Below, in pieces: positions 41,341 through 49,316 of a stretch of DNA of 64,000 nucleotides. This stretch comes from Olsenella sp. SW781 (GTDB lineage: Bacteria; Actinomycetota; Coriobacteriia; Coriobacteriales; Atopobiaceae): assembly GCF_012027725.1 (NCBI RefSeq), contig NZ_SJOU01000013.1:1-64000 (forward strand). Reading direction: 5' to 3'. The notes under the pieces were generated by a model. It worked only from the letters and a program-made list of their open reading frames with translations, ran no database searches and was not told the origin of the DNA. Made by a program: the position numbers and the translations under genes. The first letter of the stretch is position 1. Each line of letters opens with the position of its first letter.

Positions 41341-43287
41341 GTGTCCCAGCAGAACAAGCCCGACCTTCCGACCCCGCCGGGAATGCCCGGCCCCGAGCAC
41401 CGTCGCTCGATCGTCATCTCAACGGCCATCGTCGTCGCCATCGTGCTCTACCTGGTCTTCTCCATGGGCGGCGCCCTCACCCCGGGAGGCAAGGGCCCCG
41501 ACACGCTTGCGACCAACGAGTTCGTGACCGCGGTCAAGGACGGGCGCGTGCACGATGCCACGTACAAGACCTCGGACGGCAGCGTCTCCGGCACCTACTG
41601 GCATGACGAGAAGGACGCGGAGGCCGACAACGAGGGCGCCCTCGTGCGCTACACGAGCGTCTACGTGGGGACCGACTCGCTTGCCGAGCTCATGGCCGCG
41701 CACCCGGATGTCACCTACAAGATCGACACCTCGGACTCGGCGATGCTCGAGACGATCCTGCTCTCCGTGGTGCCCACGCTCCTTCTGGTGGGCGTGTTCG
41801 TGTTCTACATGAACCGGATGTCCGGCCAGCAGGACAAGACGATGTCGTTCGCCAAGACCAAGGCCAAGACGGCCGAGAGCGAGCGACCCAAGGTGAAGTT
41901 CTCGGACGTCGCGGGCATCGACGAGGCCGTGGAGGAGCTCCAGGAGGTCCGCGACTTCCTCTCCGACCCCGATCGCTACCACAGCATGGGCGCCCGCATC
42001 CCGCGTGGCGTGCTGCTCATGGGCCCTCCGGGCACGGGCAAGACGCTCCTGGCCAAGGCCGTGGCCGGCGAGGCGGGCGTCCCGTTCTTCTCGATCTCCG
42101 GCTCCGACTTCGTGGAGATGTTCGTGGGCGTGGGCGCCTCGCGCGTGCGCGACCTCTTCAAGCAGGCCAAGGAGGCCGCTCCCTGCATCGTCTTCATCGA
42201 CGAGATCGACGCGGTTGGCCGCCAGCGCGGCGCGGGGCTCGGCGGCGGTCACGACGAGCGCGAGCAGACCCTGAACCAGCTGCTCGTCGAGATGGACGGC
42301 TTCGAGGACAACTCCTCGGTCATCCTCATCGCGGCCACCAACCGCCCCGACATTCTCGACCCGGCGCTCCTGCGCCCCGGCCGCTTTGACCGGCGCGTGA
42401 CCGTGGACCGTCCCGACGTGCGCGGCCGCGAGCAGATCTTGCGCGTCCACGCCGAGGGCAAGCCCTTCTCCGACGACGTGGACTTCGAGCGGCTCTCCAA
42501 GATCACTCCCGGCTTCACGGGCGCGGACCTCGCCAACCTCATGAACGAGTCGGCCCTTCTCGCCGCGCGTCGCCACAAGGAGACGATCGGCCCGGGCGAG
42601 GTCGAGGAGGCCATGGAGCGCGTCATGGCCGGACCGGAGCGCAAGAGCCGCGTCATCACGGAGCGCGAGCGCCGCGTGATCGCCTACCACGAGTCCGGGC
42701 ACGCCCTCGTGGGGCACGTGCTCGAGAACTCCGACCCCATCCACAAGATCAGCATCGTGAGCCGCGGCCAGGCGCTCGGCTACACGATGCAGGTCCCCGA
42801 GGAGGACCACTTCCTCGAGACGCGCGACGGCATGCTCGACCAGATCGCCGTCCTTCTCGCCGGGCGCACCGCCGAGGAGCTCTTCTGCGACGACATCACC
42901 ACGGGCGCGAGCAACGACCTCGAGCGCGCCACCAAGCTCGCGCGCACGATGGTCACGCGCTACGGCATGAGCGAGGAGCTGGGCGCGCAGGTCTTTGGTG
43001 AGGCGCAGCACGAGGTCTTCCTGGGCCGCGACTACGCCAACCACCAGGATTACTCCGCCGAGACCGCCAAGCGCATCGACGACGAGGTCGAGCGCATCAT
43101 GCGCGAGGGTCACGGGCGCGCCCGCGCGGTTCTGGACGAGCGCCGGGGACAGATGGACACGATGGCGCGCGTGCTCCTGGAGCGCGAGACCGTCGAGGGC
43201 GAGGCCGTGGACGCCCTGCTCGAGGACCGCTGGGACGAGTACGCCTCCGGTGACGGGACTGCCGAGAAGGACGGCGCAGACGCGTAG
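41341..43287 (+). CDS. ftsH: ATP-dependent zinc metalloprotease FtsH
   Basis: Membrane-bound AAA protease for quality control. The 648-aa protein has two membrane helices (about 23-45 and 140-158), the AAA domain with Walker A GPPGTGKT (Lys234), [13 protein letters not shown], the second region of homology, and the protease motif HESGH (His450-His454). It starts GTG at 41341 after AAGGAGTACC. The periplasmic-side loop between the helices is about 95 aa. Confidence 0.97.
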   Translation: MSQQNKPDLPTPPGMPGPEHRRSIVISTAIVVAIVLYLVFSMGGALTPGGKGPDTLATNEFVTAVKDGRVHDATYKTSDGSVSGTYWHDEKDAEADNEGALVRYTSVYVGTDSLAELMAAHPDVTYKIDTSDSAMLETILLSVVPTLLLVGVFVFYMNRMSGQQDKTMSFAKTKAKTAESERPKVKFSDVAGIDEAVEELQEVRDFLSDPDRYHSMGARIPRGVLLMGPPGTGKTLLAKAVAGEAGVPFFSISGSDFVEMFVGVGASRVRDLFKQAKEAAPCIVFIDEIDAVGRQRGAGLGGGHDEREQTLNQLLVEMDGFEDNSSVILIAATNRPDILDPALLRPGRFDRRVTVDRPDVRGREQILRVHAEGKPFSDDVDFERLSKITPGFTGADLANLMNESALLAARRHKETIGPGEVEEAMERVMAGPERKSRVITERERRVIAYHESGHALVGHVLENSDPIHKISIVSRGQALGYTMQVPEEDHFLETRDGMLDQIAVLLAGRTAEELFCDDITTGASNDLERATKLARTMVTRYGMSEELGAQVFGEAQHEVFLGRDYANHQDYSAETAKRIDDEVERIMREGHGRARAVLDERRGQMDTMARVLLERETVEGEAVDALLEDRWDEYASGDGTAEKDGADA

Positions 43288-43313
43288 GCCCTCGCGGATA
43301 AAAGTGATAGGTG

Positions 43314-43356
43314 CTGCCGGTTATGGAGTTCTTCTGAACCAATAACCGGCAGTTTC
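43314..43356 (+). terminator. Terminator of ftsH
   Basis: CTGCCGGTTAT (43314-43324) pairs with ATAACCGGCAG (43342-43352), with an inner GTTC/GAAC stem, followed by TTTCT. AT-rich compared with the coding DNA. Confidence 0.75.
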
Positions 43357-43395
43357 TGTATCTACAGCTAAAAAACGATAGAAGGTACTACCAAA

Positions 43396-43482
43396 ATGAC
43401 TGACAGCTGCCAGAACACCGCTCGTCAGATGGCGGAACGCTTCAGGGAAGAGAGGGGGTACGTTCAAATAATGCGCAGGTAG
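43396..43482 (+). pseudogene. Short ORF, possible remnant
   Basis: 28 codons (MTDSCQNTARQMAERFREER, then YVQIMRR and TAG at 43480-43482). The same frame stays open after the stop for dozens of codons (RQLDATFWKENGDVLEVPP) before diverging from the reading of the next gene. This suggests a broken gene with a nonsense change and frameshift, but I cannot name the parent family. Confidence 0.3.
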
Positions 43483-43513
43483 ATTGGGGTAACTAGAGGG
43501 TCTTCGCGTCAGC

Positions 43514-43897
43514 TTGATGCTACGTTCTGGAAAGAAAACGGGGATGTTTTGGAAGTGCCCCCGACAGGACGTGGAGGAGGTGTCGCGGTTGGCCAAGCAG
43601 CTGTCCCAGAGCGTGCGCATCAAGATCAACGAGACCGATCGCGACGTCCTTCGTGCGATGGGCCTCAGGGCGGGAGGCCCCAACGTGAAGGTCACCGTCC
43701 CCAACCGCGAGTTCGCCGACGGCATCAGCAAGTCCGCCCAGGCAGTCCGCCGCTCCTGTCAGAAGCTCGAGAGGATGGGGCTCATCAGAAGCTGGCGGAC
43801 CAAGCGCGCGGACGGGAGCTTCGACGCCAACAGGTACGAGGTCACGCTGGTGGGCTGGGCGGTGCTCAAGGGCGCGCCGGAGCAGGATAAATCCTGA
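43514..43897 (+). CDS. Winged-helix DNA-binding protein, possibly truncated
   Basis: 127 codons from the first ATG, with a credible C-terminal winged helix (SKSAQAVRRSCQKLERMGLI then RYEVTLVGWAVL). The N-terminal 20 residues are Lys/Cys-rich and unconvincing, and no clear ribosome site exists; GTG 43580 sits right behind GGAGGAG. The upstream 43290-43560 segment has a markedly lower GC content. It may be the surviving 3' half of a larger foreign regulator. Confidence 0.45.
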   Translation: MMLRSGKKTGMFWKCPRQDVEEVSRLAKQLSQSVRIKINETDRDVLRAMGLRAGGPNVKVTVPNREFADGISKSAQAVRRSCQKLERMGLIRSWRTKRADGSFDANRYEVTLVGWAVLKGAPEQDKS

Positions 43898-43939
43898 TAA
43901 CGGCTTGCCGCGGAGCGTCCGTGTGGTCCTTCTCGCGAG

Positions 43940-43945
43940 TACAAT
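43940..43945 (+). promoter_or_regulatory. -10 element for the aminotransferase gene
   Basis: TACAAT 47 nt before the start. A GTCCTTCTCGCG word (a variant of the 12-mer, minus strand) sits just upstream. Confidence 0.5.
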
Positions 43946-43991
43946 GAGCCGCAGCAACGTGCGAGCGGCGGTGCCGCGAGAGGAGAGAAGC

Positions 43992-45176
43992 ATGTCACTT
44001 AACGAGAAGAGCGTCGCCTACGGCGCGCAGAAGTCCTCCATTCGAGAGATCTCCGCCTATGCGGGGGAGCGCAAGGCCCAGATCGGGGCCGAGAACGTCT
44101 TCGACTTCTCGCTTGGCAACCCGTCGATTCCCGCCCCCGACGCCGTGCGCGCCTCCATCGAGAAGAGCCTCACGCTGCCCGCCACGCAGCTCCACGGCTA
44201 CACGCCGGCGAGCGGCCTTCCCGCCGCGCGCGAGGCCGTGGCCGCGAGCCTCTGCCGCCGCTTCGGCGAGGGGACGGCGTCTGCCGGGGACCTCTACCTC
44301 ACCTGCGGTGCGGCCGCGTCGCTCTCCATCTCGTTCCACTCAATCGTCAACCCGGGCGACGAGGTTATCGTGATCGCGCCGTACTTCCCCGAGTACCGCG
44401 TCTGGATCGAGACCTCGGGCGCCACGTGCGTGGAGGTGCTCGCGGACCCCGCCACGTTCCAGATCGACACCGCCGCCGTGGCTGCCGCCATCACGGAGCG
44501 CACCAAGGCCGTGGTCATCAACTCGCCCAACAACCCGGTGGGATCGGTGTACTCCCGCGCCAACCTCGAGGCGCTCGCGGACGTGCTGCACGAGGCTGAG
44601 AAGCGCCTCGGCACGACCATCTACCTCGTGGCCGACGAGCCCTATCGCGAGATCACCTACGGCGCCGAGGTGCCCTGGGTGCCGGGCGTCTACGACCGCA
44701 CGATCGTGTGCTACTCCTACTCCAAGAGCTTGTCGCTCCCGGGCGAGCGCATCGGCTGGGTGCTGGTGCCGCCGACCAACCCCGAGCACGACGATCTGGT
44801 GCTCGCCGTGGCCGGGGCCGGCCGCAAGCTGGGCTTCGTCTGCGCGCCGGCGCTCTTCCAGCGCGTGCTCATGGACTGCGTGGACTGCCCGAGCGACGTC
44901 GAGGCCTACGCCGAGAACCGCCGCGCCCTCACCGAGGGGCTCTCCGCGCTGGGCTACGAGTTCATCGAGCCCGAGGGCGCGTTCTACCTGTGGGTCAAGG
45001 CGCTGGAGCCGGATGCGGGCGCGTTCTTCGAGCGCGCCAAGGCCCTCGAGCTGCTGCCCGTCCCGTCTGACTCCTTCGGATGCCCGGGCTGGGTCCGCGT
45101 GGGCTACTGCGTGAGCCACGAGACCATCGTCAACTCCATGCCCGCCTGGGCCGCCCTCGCCGCCAGCTACCGATGA
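43992..45176 (+). CDS. Class I/II PLP-dependent aminotransferase
   Basis: A 394-aa fold-type I aminotransferase, probably for an amino acid. Visible: FDFSLGNPSIPAPDAV, YTPASGLPAAREAV, NSPNNPVGSVYS, VADEPYREITY, the PLP-Lys in CYSYSKSLSLPGERIGW (Lys245), and a C-terminal Arg in WVRVGYCVS. This resembles the aspartate/valine-pyruvate aminotransferase-like group, but the substrate cannot be fixed. AGAGGAGAGAAGC precedes ATG 43992. Confidence 0.92.
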   Translation: MSLNEKSVAYGAQKSSIREISAYAGERKAQIGAENVFDFSLGNPSIPAPDAVRASIEKSLTLPATQLHGYTPASGLPAAREAVAASLCRRFGEGTASAGDLYLTCGAAASLSISFHSIVNPGDEVIVIAPYFPEYRVWIETSGATCVEVLADPATFQIDTAAVAAAITERTKAVVINSPNNPVGSVYSRANLEALADVLHEAEKRLGTTIYLVADEPYREITYGAEVPWVPGVYDRTIVCYSYSKSLSLPGERIGWVLVPPTNPEHDDLVLAVAGAGRKLGFVCAPALFQRVLMDCVDCPSDVEAYAENRRALTEGLSALGYEFIEPEGAFYLWVKALEPDAGAFFERAKALELLPVPSDSFGCPGWVRVGYCVSHETIVNSMPAWAALAASYR

Positions 45177-45201
45177 GTCAAAAGGGACAGGCACTTTTGA
45201 C
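45177..45201. repeat. Single-palindrome copy of the GGGACAGGCACTTTTG family
   Basis: GTCAAAAG (45177-45184) pairs with CTTTTGAC (45194-45201) around GGACAGGCA, immediately after the aminotransferase stop. Confidence 0.75.
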
Positions 45202-45218
45202 CCATTTTGAGGAGAGCC

Positions 45219-46046
45219 ATGCTGCAGAACCGCTGTGACGTCCACACGCACACGCTCTACTCGCGCCACGCCTACTCCACGGTGCGCGAGAACGTGCTCG
45301 CCGCCCGCGAGGCGGGCCTCGAGCTTCTGGGCGTGACGGACCACTTCTCCGACATGCTCTTCCCCAACACCGACCTCACGCGCGGGAGCCTTCGCGACTA
45401 CCAGCACTTCATCAATATGCGGGTCTGGCCGCGTACGTGGGAAGGCATCCGCCTCCTGCATGGCGCGGAGGCGGACATCCGAACGCTTGACGGGCGCCTC
45501 TTCGGCCAGGGCATCGAGGTTGCCGAGGACATCACCGGGCGCTCGCTGAGCGCCGCCGCTACGCTCTACGACCGGGTCGTTGCTGGCTGCGACTACGTGA
45601 TCGCGAGCGTCCACTACAAGGAATTTGCCGCAGGGGCCTCGCTCGCGCAGACCACGCAGATGTATCTCGGGGCCCTCGCCCAGCCCAAGGTGCTCGTGCT
45701 CGGCCACACGGGCCGCGCCGGCGTGCCCTTTGACGTCGACGAGGTGGTGGGGGAGGCCGCGCGCCGGCACAAGCTCATAGAGATCAACGAGCACAGCCTC
45801 GAGATCAGCCGTCGTGACGGCCGCACCTGGACGAGCTGCAGCAAGATTGCCGAGAAGTGCGCCGAGCTTGGGTGCCAGATCGTGGTCAACACGGATGCGC
45901 ACATCTGCCCGTCGATCGGCCGTACGCCCAACGCGCTCGAGATGCTCGAGCGGATTCACTTCCCGCAGGAGCTGGTGGCCACGCGCTCGGCAGAGGCGTT
46001 CCTCTCGGCGATGGCGACTACCGGCCTTGAGGTCCCGGGCTTCTAA
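45219..46046 (+). CDS. PHP-domain metal-dependent phosphoesterase
   Basis: A 275-aa PHP-fold protein of the YcdX type with the metal ligands in DVHTHTLYSRHAY, VTDHFSD, HGAEADI, ASVHYKE and NTDAHICPSIG. Members hydrolyse phosphate esters with three metals (Zn/Mn); the substrate is unknown. ATG 45219 follows GAGGAGAGCC. It is 42 nt after the aminotransferase, separated by the small palindrome. Confidence 0.88.
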   Translation: MLQNRCDVHTHTLYSRHAYSTVRENVLAAREAGLELLGVTDHFSDMLFPNTDLTRGSLRDYQHFINMRVWPRTWEGIRLLHGAEADIRTLDGRLFGQGIEVAEDITGRSLSAAATLYDRVVAGCDYVIASVHYKEFAAGASLAQTTQMYLGALAQPKVLVLGHTGRAGVPFDVDEVVGEAARRHKLIEINEHSLEISRRDGRTWTSCSKIAEKCAELGCQIVVNTDAHICPSIGRTPNALEMLERIHFPQELVATRSAEAFLSAMATTGLEVPGF

Positions 46047-46061
46047 TCAGGGCCCCTGCGC

Positions 46062-46186
46062 CGATTGTCGGTGGTTTTTCGCCAAGGTGCCAAGTATCAC
46101 CAAGTTAGTGTCATTTTTCTACCGGCACATTCGCAGCGGGAATTTGTCTATTACTTCGGGTATCTTTCAAAAAGCACCGACAATCG
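46062..46186. repeat. AT-rich MITE-like element with 18-bp terminal inverted repeats
   Basis: CGATTGTCGGTGGTTTTT (46062-46079) and the complement at 46169-46186 match at 17 of 18 positions, enclosing about 89 nt of AT-rich, non-coding sequence that differs strongly from the GC-rich genome. No transposase is present. It lies between the PHP gene and exoA. Confidence 0.6.
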
Positions 46187-46227
46187 AAAGCCACGGGGCA
46201 CGCCCGCCCCGCGCCGAAAGGAATGCC

Positions 46228-47001
46228 ATGTCTCGCGAGCTGCGCCTCGTCTCCTGGAACGTCAACGGCCTGCGCGCCGTCATGAAGAAGGATCCCAGCT
46301 TCACCGACGTGGTTGAGGCCACGAACGCCGACGTCTTTGCCATCCAGGAGACCAAGCTGCAGGAGGGCCAGATTGCCCTTGACCTGCCCGGCTACTACCA
46401 GACCTGGAGTTATGCCGAGCGCAAGGGCTACTCCGGCACCGCCGTCTTCAGCCGCGAGGAGCCGCTGCGAGTGATCAACCACATCGGCGCCCCCGCCGCA
46501 GACGACGAGGGTCGCGTCTGCGCCCTGGAGTTCCCGAGCTATTGGTTCGTGGACGTCTACACGCCCAACGCCCAGAACGAGCTGGCGCGCATCGACACGC
46601 GCCTGGCCTGGGACGCGGCGTATCGCGAGTTCCTGTGCGGGCTGGCCGCCAAGAAGCCCGTGGTGACCTGCGGCGACTTCAACGTGGCCCACAACGAGAT
46701 CGACCTCAAGAACCCCGGCCCCAACCGTGGCAACGCCGGCTTCTCCGATGAGGAGCGCGAGAGCTTCACCCGCCTGCTCGACGCCGGCTTCACCGACACC
46801 TTCCGCGCGCGCCACCCCGACCTCGCCGGCGCCTACAGCTGGTGGAGCTACCGCTTCAACGCGCGCAAGAACAACGCGGGCTGGCGCATCGACTACTTCC
46901 TCGTGTCCAACGACATCGCCGACCGCGTGACCAGGGCTTCGATCCTCTCCGAGGTCTATGGCTCCGACCACTGCCCGGTGGAGCTGACCATCAGCCTCTA
47001 G
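46228..47001 (+). CDS. exoA: Exodeoxyribonuclease III / AP endonuclease
   Basis: Cleaves DNA at abasic sites (EEP family). The 257-aa protein has SWNVNGLRAVMKK, IQETKLQ with catalytic Glu41, VYTPNAQNELARIDTRLAWD, TCGDFNVAHNEIDLKNP (central), and GSDHCPVELTI at the C-terminus. ATG 46228 follows GAAAGGAATGCC. It complements MutY-like and Mfd repair functions in this window. Confidence 0.96.
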   Translation: MSRELRLVSWNVNGLRAVMKKDPSFTDVVEATNADVFAIQETKLQEGQIALDLPGYYQTWSYAERKGYSGTAVFSREEPLRVINHIGAPAADDEGRVCALEFPSYWFVDVYTPNAQNELARIDTRLAWDAAYREFLCGLAAKKPVVTCGDFNVAHNEIDLKNPGPNRGNAGFSDEERESFTRLLDAGFTDTFRARHPDLAGAYSWWSYRFNARKNNAGWRIDYFLVSNDIADRVTRASILSEVYGSDHCPVELTISL

Positions 47002-47021
47002 CGGGGGAGGTGCGGGGGCGC

Positions 47022-47033
47022 GTTCTTCTCGCC
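47022..47033 (-). repeat. 12-mer GGCGAGAAGAAC
   Basis: Exact copy on the minus strand, 20 nt after exoA. Confidence 0.85.
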
Positions 47034-47099
47034 GCGCCGGGCGTGCCGAGCGGCATGCCCGGCGATGCGCTTCCGACCCTGCGCGCTTCTCCGTCCTAT

Positions 47100-47222
47100 C
47101 TCGAGCATGCCTCCGCTCACGGTTGCGCCGAGCATGCCCCGGCGCACGCTTTTGGCCAAAAATCGAGAAGAACCGTGCACAGAGGCATGCTCGGCGCAAC
47201 TGTGCGCGGAGGCATGCTCGAG
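47100..47222. repeat. Nested inverted repeat (GAGCATGCCTCCGC type)
   Basis: The first and last 31 nt are reverse complements with two mismatches, and the inner GAGCATGCC/GGCATGCTC pair repeats the same word. The loop contains TCGAGAAGAACC, a degenerate 12-mer. It lies between exoA and the convergent patatin gene. Confidence 0.85.
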
Positions 47223-47257
47223 GCAGGGGGATCGTGGCCTGAAGGCGGGGCGGGTCC

Positions 47258-48211
47258 CTAGCCCAGGGTGATGTAGCCGGTTCCGGCGTCGGGGTCCTCC
47301 GGTCGCGGGCCGGCGTCAGGCGTGCCAAAGAGGAACGTGCGCCAGAGCGGCAGGTCGCGCAGGCCCTGTTCGTGCGCCGCCTCATAGGAGGCCGTCAGCT
47401 TGCGCGTGCTCACGGTCCCGCTCTCGACGGTCATCTCGTCGGGATAGACCACGTAGGCACGACCCTCGGCGGCGAGGCGCTCCACGTGCTCGATGGCGAC
47501 GTTGTAGCGCTCCCAGCGAGAGAGAAGGGCCTTGCGCAGGTAGGGGTGGTCCTTGGCGACGCGGGCGTAGATCCGGGCCTCGCGGTCCGTCGGGGGCTGC
47601 TTGCGGTAGCCGCGCGGACGCGTTGCCACGAAGAAGAACCGCTCGAACCCGTCGTCCTCCGCCATGCAGAGCGGGATGCCCGCGCCCGTCCCCAGGCCGC
47701 CGTCGTAGTAGGTCACGTCGTCGATGGGGAGGGGCTGCATCGCGCCCGGGAGGGTGGAGCTTGCGCGCACGATGTTGACCATGCGCGCGGGGTCCGTCAT
47801 GTCCTCGCGGCCAAAGCGAACGGTGCGGCCGGAGTCGCGCTCGAAGGCCTGGATGCGGACTCGGGCGGGGTTGGCCGAGAACGTCTCCCAGTCAAAGGGG
47901 AGCGCACCCGAGGTGAGGGCGCCCTCATAGAGCGCGTCGGCGTCGAAGTACCCCTTTCCGCGCAGGACGGAGCGCAGGCCCACGGCAGGCTTCGCGGGGC
48001 CGTCCACGATGAACGACTTCCTCACGCGCGTGCGGTCGCGCGAGACGTAGTTGATCGTGTTGCTCGCCCCGGCCGAGAGGCCGCAGACGTAGTCAAAGTG
48101 GATTCCCTGTTCCAGCAGGACGTTGGCGATTCCGGCAGAGAAGCTGCCTCGATACCCGCCGCCCTCGAACACGAGGGCGCAGTCGAAGACGTTGTTGGTG
48201 AGCGTGTTCAC
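47258..48211 (-). CDS. Patatin-like phospholipase
   Basis: A 317-aa lipid acyl hydrolase of the patatin fold. Visible: oxyanion hole EGGGYRG, nucleophile elbow GLSAG (Ser46), and the catalytic Asp in YYDGGLG (Asp170). No signal peptide is seen. The start is GTG 48211, 5 nt after AAGGAGG; an in-frame TTG at 48229 is less likely. The family includes both bacterial housekeeping and virulence phospholipases. It is divergent from the sirtuin. Confidence 0.92.
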   Translation of the reverse strand: MNTLTNNVFDCALVFEGGGYRGSFSAGIANVLLEQGIHFDYVCGLSAGASNTINYVSRDRTRVRKSFIVDGPAKPAVGLRSVLRGKGYFDADALYEGALTSGALPFDWETFSANPARVRIQAFERDSGRTVRFGREDMTDPARMVNIVRASSTLPGAMQPLPIDDVTYYDGGLGTGAGIPLCMAEDDGFERFFFVATRPRGYRKQPPTDREARIYARVAKDHPYLRKALLSRWERYNVAIEHVERLAAEGRAYVVYPDEMTVESGTVSTRKLTASYEAAHEQGLRDLPLWRTFLFGTPDAGPRPEDPDAGTGYITLG

Positions 48212-48348
48212 GGTGCCTCCTTCGCGCAATTCGACGCTCCGGCGCGCAATACCCTGTTATATGCCCCAAACCTTGCCAGGGGATTCCCCGTCGACGGTTT
48301 CTCCATGACGTTGGGGTGCCTGCGCGGCGGCGCCGTTCGCGCTACCAT

Positions 48349-48360
48349 GGCGAGAAGAAC
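48349..48360 (+). repeat. 12-mer GGCGAGAAGAAC
   Basis: Exact copy 17 nt before the sirtuin start. Confidence 0.85.
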
Positions 48361-48377
48361 GACGAGGGGAGAGGAAC

Positions 48378-49115
48378 ATGGCGCAGACCATCACCGATCC
48401 GACCCAGGCCGCCGCGGAGCTCGCGGAGCGCTTCTCACGTGCGCGCCGCGCCGTGTTCTTCGGGGGCGCGGGCGTCTCGACGGCGAGCGGCATCCCCGAC
48501 TTCCGCAGCGCGGACGGGCTCTACCACCAGCACTTTGCCTATCCTCCGGAGGAGATGCTCAGCCATGGGTTCTTCGTCTCCCACACGGAGGAGTTCTACG
48601 ACTTCTATCGCGAGCGCATGATCTGCCTCGACGCGCGCCCCAACCAGGCCCACCGGAAGCTCGCCGAGCTCGAGCGCGACGGGCGCCTCGCCGCGGTGGT
48701 GACGCAGAACATCGATGGGCTTCACCAGGCGGCGGGCTCGCGCGTGGTTCACGAGCTCCACGGCTCCACGCACCGCAACGTTTGCACGCGCTGCGGCGAG
48801 ACCTACGCCGCCGAGTGGGTCATGGCGACTGACGGCGTGCCGCGATGCGAGAAGTGCGGAGGCCTTGTGAAGCCCGACGTCGTCCTCTACGGGGAGCAGC
48901 TCGACGAGCACGTCCTTCTCGCCAGCGTGCGCGCGATATCCGAGGCGGACCTGCTCGTCATCGGGGGGACGTCGCTCGTGGTGTACCCCGCGGCGGGGCT
49001 GGTCAACTACTTCCAGGGGGAGGATCTCGTGATCGTCAACCGGGACCGCACCCCGCAGGATGACGTCGCCGACCTCGTCTGCGCCTGCGACATCGCGGCC
49101 GCCTTCGACTTCTAG
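48378..49115 (+). CDS. cobB: NAD-dependent protein deacylase (sirtuin)
   Basis: A 245-aa Sir2-family enzyme removing acyl groups from lysines. Visible: FFGGAGVSTASGIPDFRS, TQNIDGLHQAAG, catalytic His128 in HELHGST, zinc ligands Cys136/Cys139 and Cys157/Cys160, and IGGTSLVVYPAAGLV. The ribosome site is GGGGAGAGGAAC. A candidate -10 TACCAT lies at 48343-48348. Confidence 0.95.
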   Translation: MAQTITDPTQAAAELAERFSRARRAVFFGGAGVSTASGIPDFRSADGLYHQHFAYPPEEMLSHGFFVSHTEEFYDFYRERMICLDARPNQAHRKLAELERDGRLAAVVTQNIDGLHQAAGSRVVHELHGSTHRNVCTRCGETYAAEWVMATDGVPRCEKCGGLVKPDVVLYGEQLDEHVLLASVRAISEADLLVIGGTSLVVYPAAGLVNYFQGEDLVIVNRDRTPQDDVADLVCACDIAAAFDF

Positions 49116-49135
49116 CCGCTCAAAGGGGGCGCGTC

Positions 49136-49252
49136 CCACTGGCGTCAGGCTTATTTGGCGTGCCACTGGCGTCAGGTTTATTTGGCACACGTTACCCGCG
49201 TGCCAAATAAACCTGACGCCAGCGGCACGCCAAATAAGCCTGACGCCGGTGG
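49136..49252. repeat. Double-unit inverted repeat (GGCGTCAGGTTTATTTGGC family)
   Basis: 53-nt arms (49136-49188, 49200-49252) with two mismatches. Each arm is itself a tandem duplication of the CCACTGGCGTCAGG.TTATTTGGC unit found singly at 17879-17948. Confidence 0.93.
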
Positions 49253-49278
49253 CGCGGCGGCATGCCGGCCGAGGCGGG

Positions 49279-49284
49279 TACAAT
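49279..49284 (+). promoter_or_regulatory. -10 element for folP-folK
   Basis: TACAAT after GGG, 32 nt before the start. Confidence 0.5.
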
Positions 49285-49316
49285 GGTCGAATACGCTCGG
49301 ACCGAGGAGGATGACC

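Noticed and set aside
42850-42861. GTCCTTCTCGCC copy in ftsH (and a similar one at 48912 in the sirtuin)
   Set aside because: Coding Val-Leu-Leu-Ala codons with the most common codons could produce this by chance, so they were not counted as sites.
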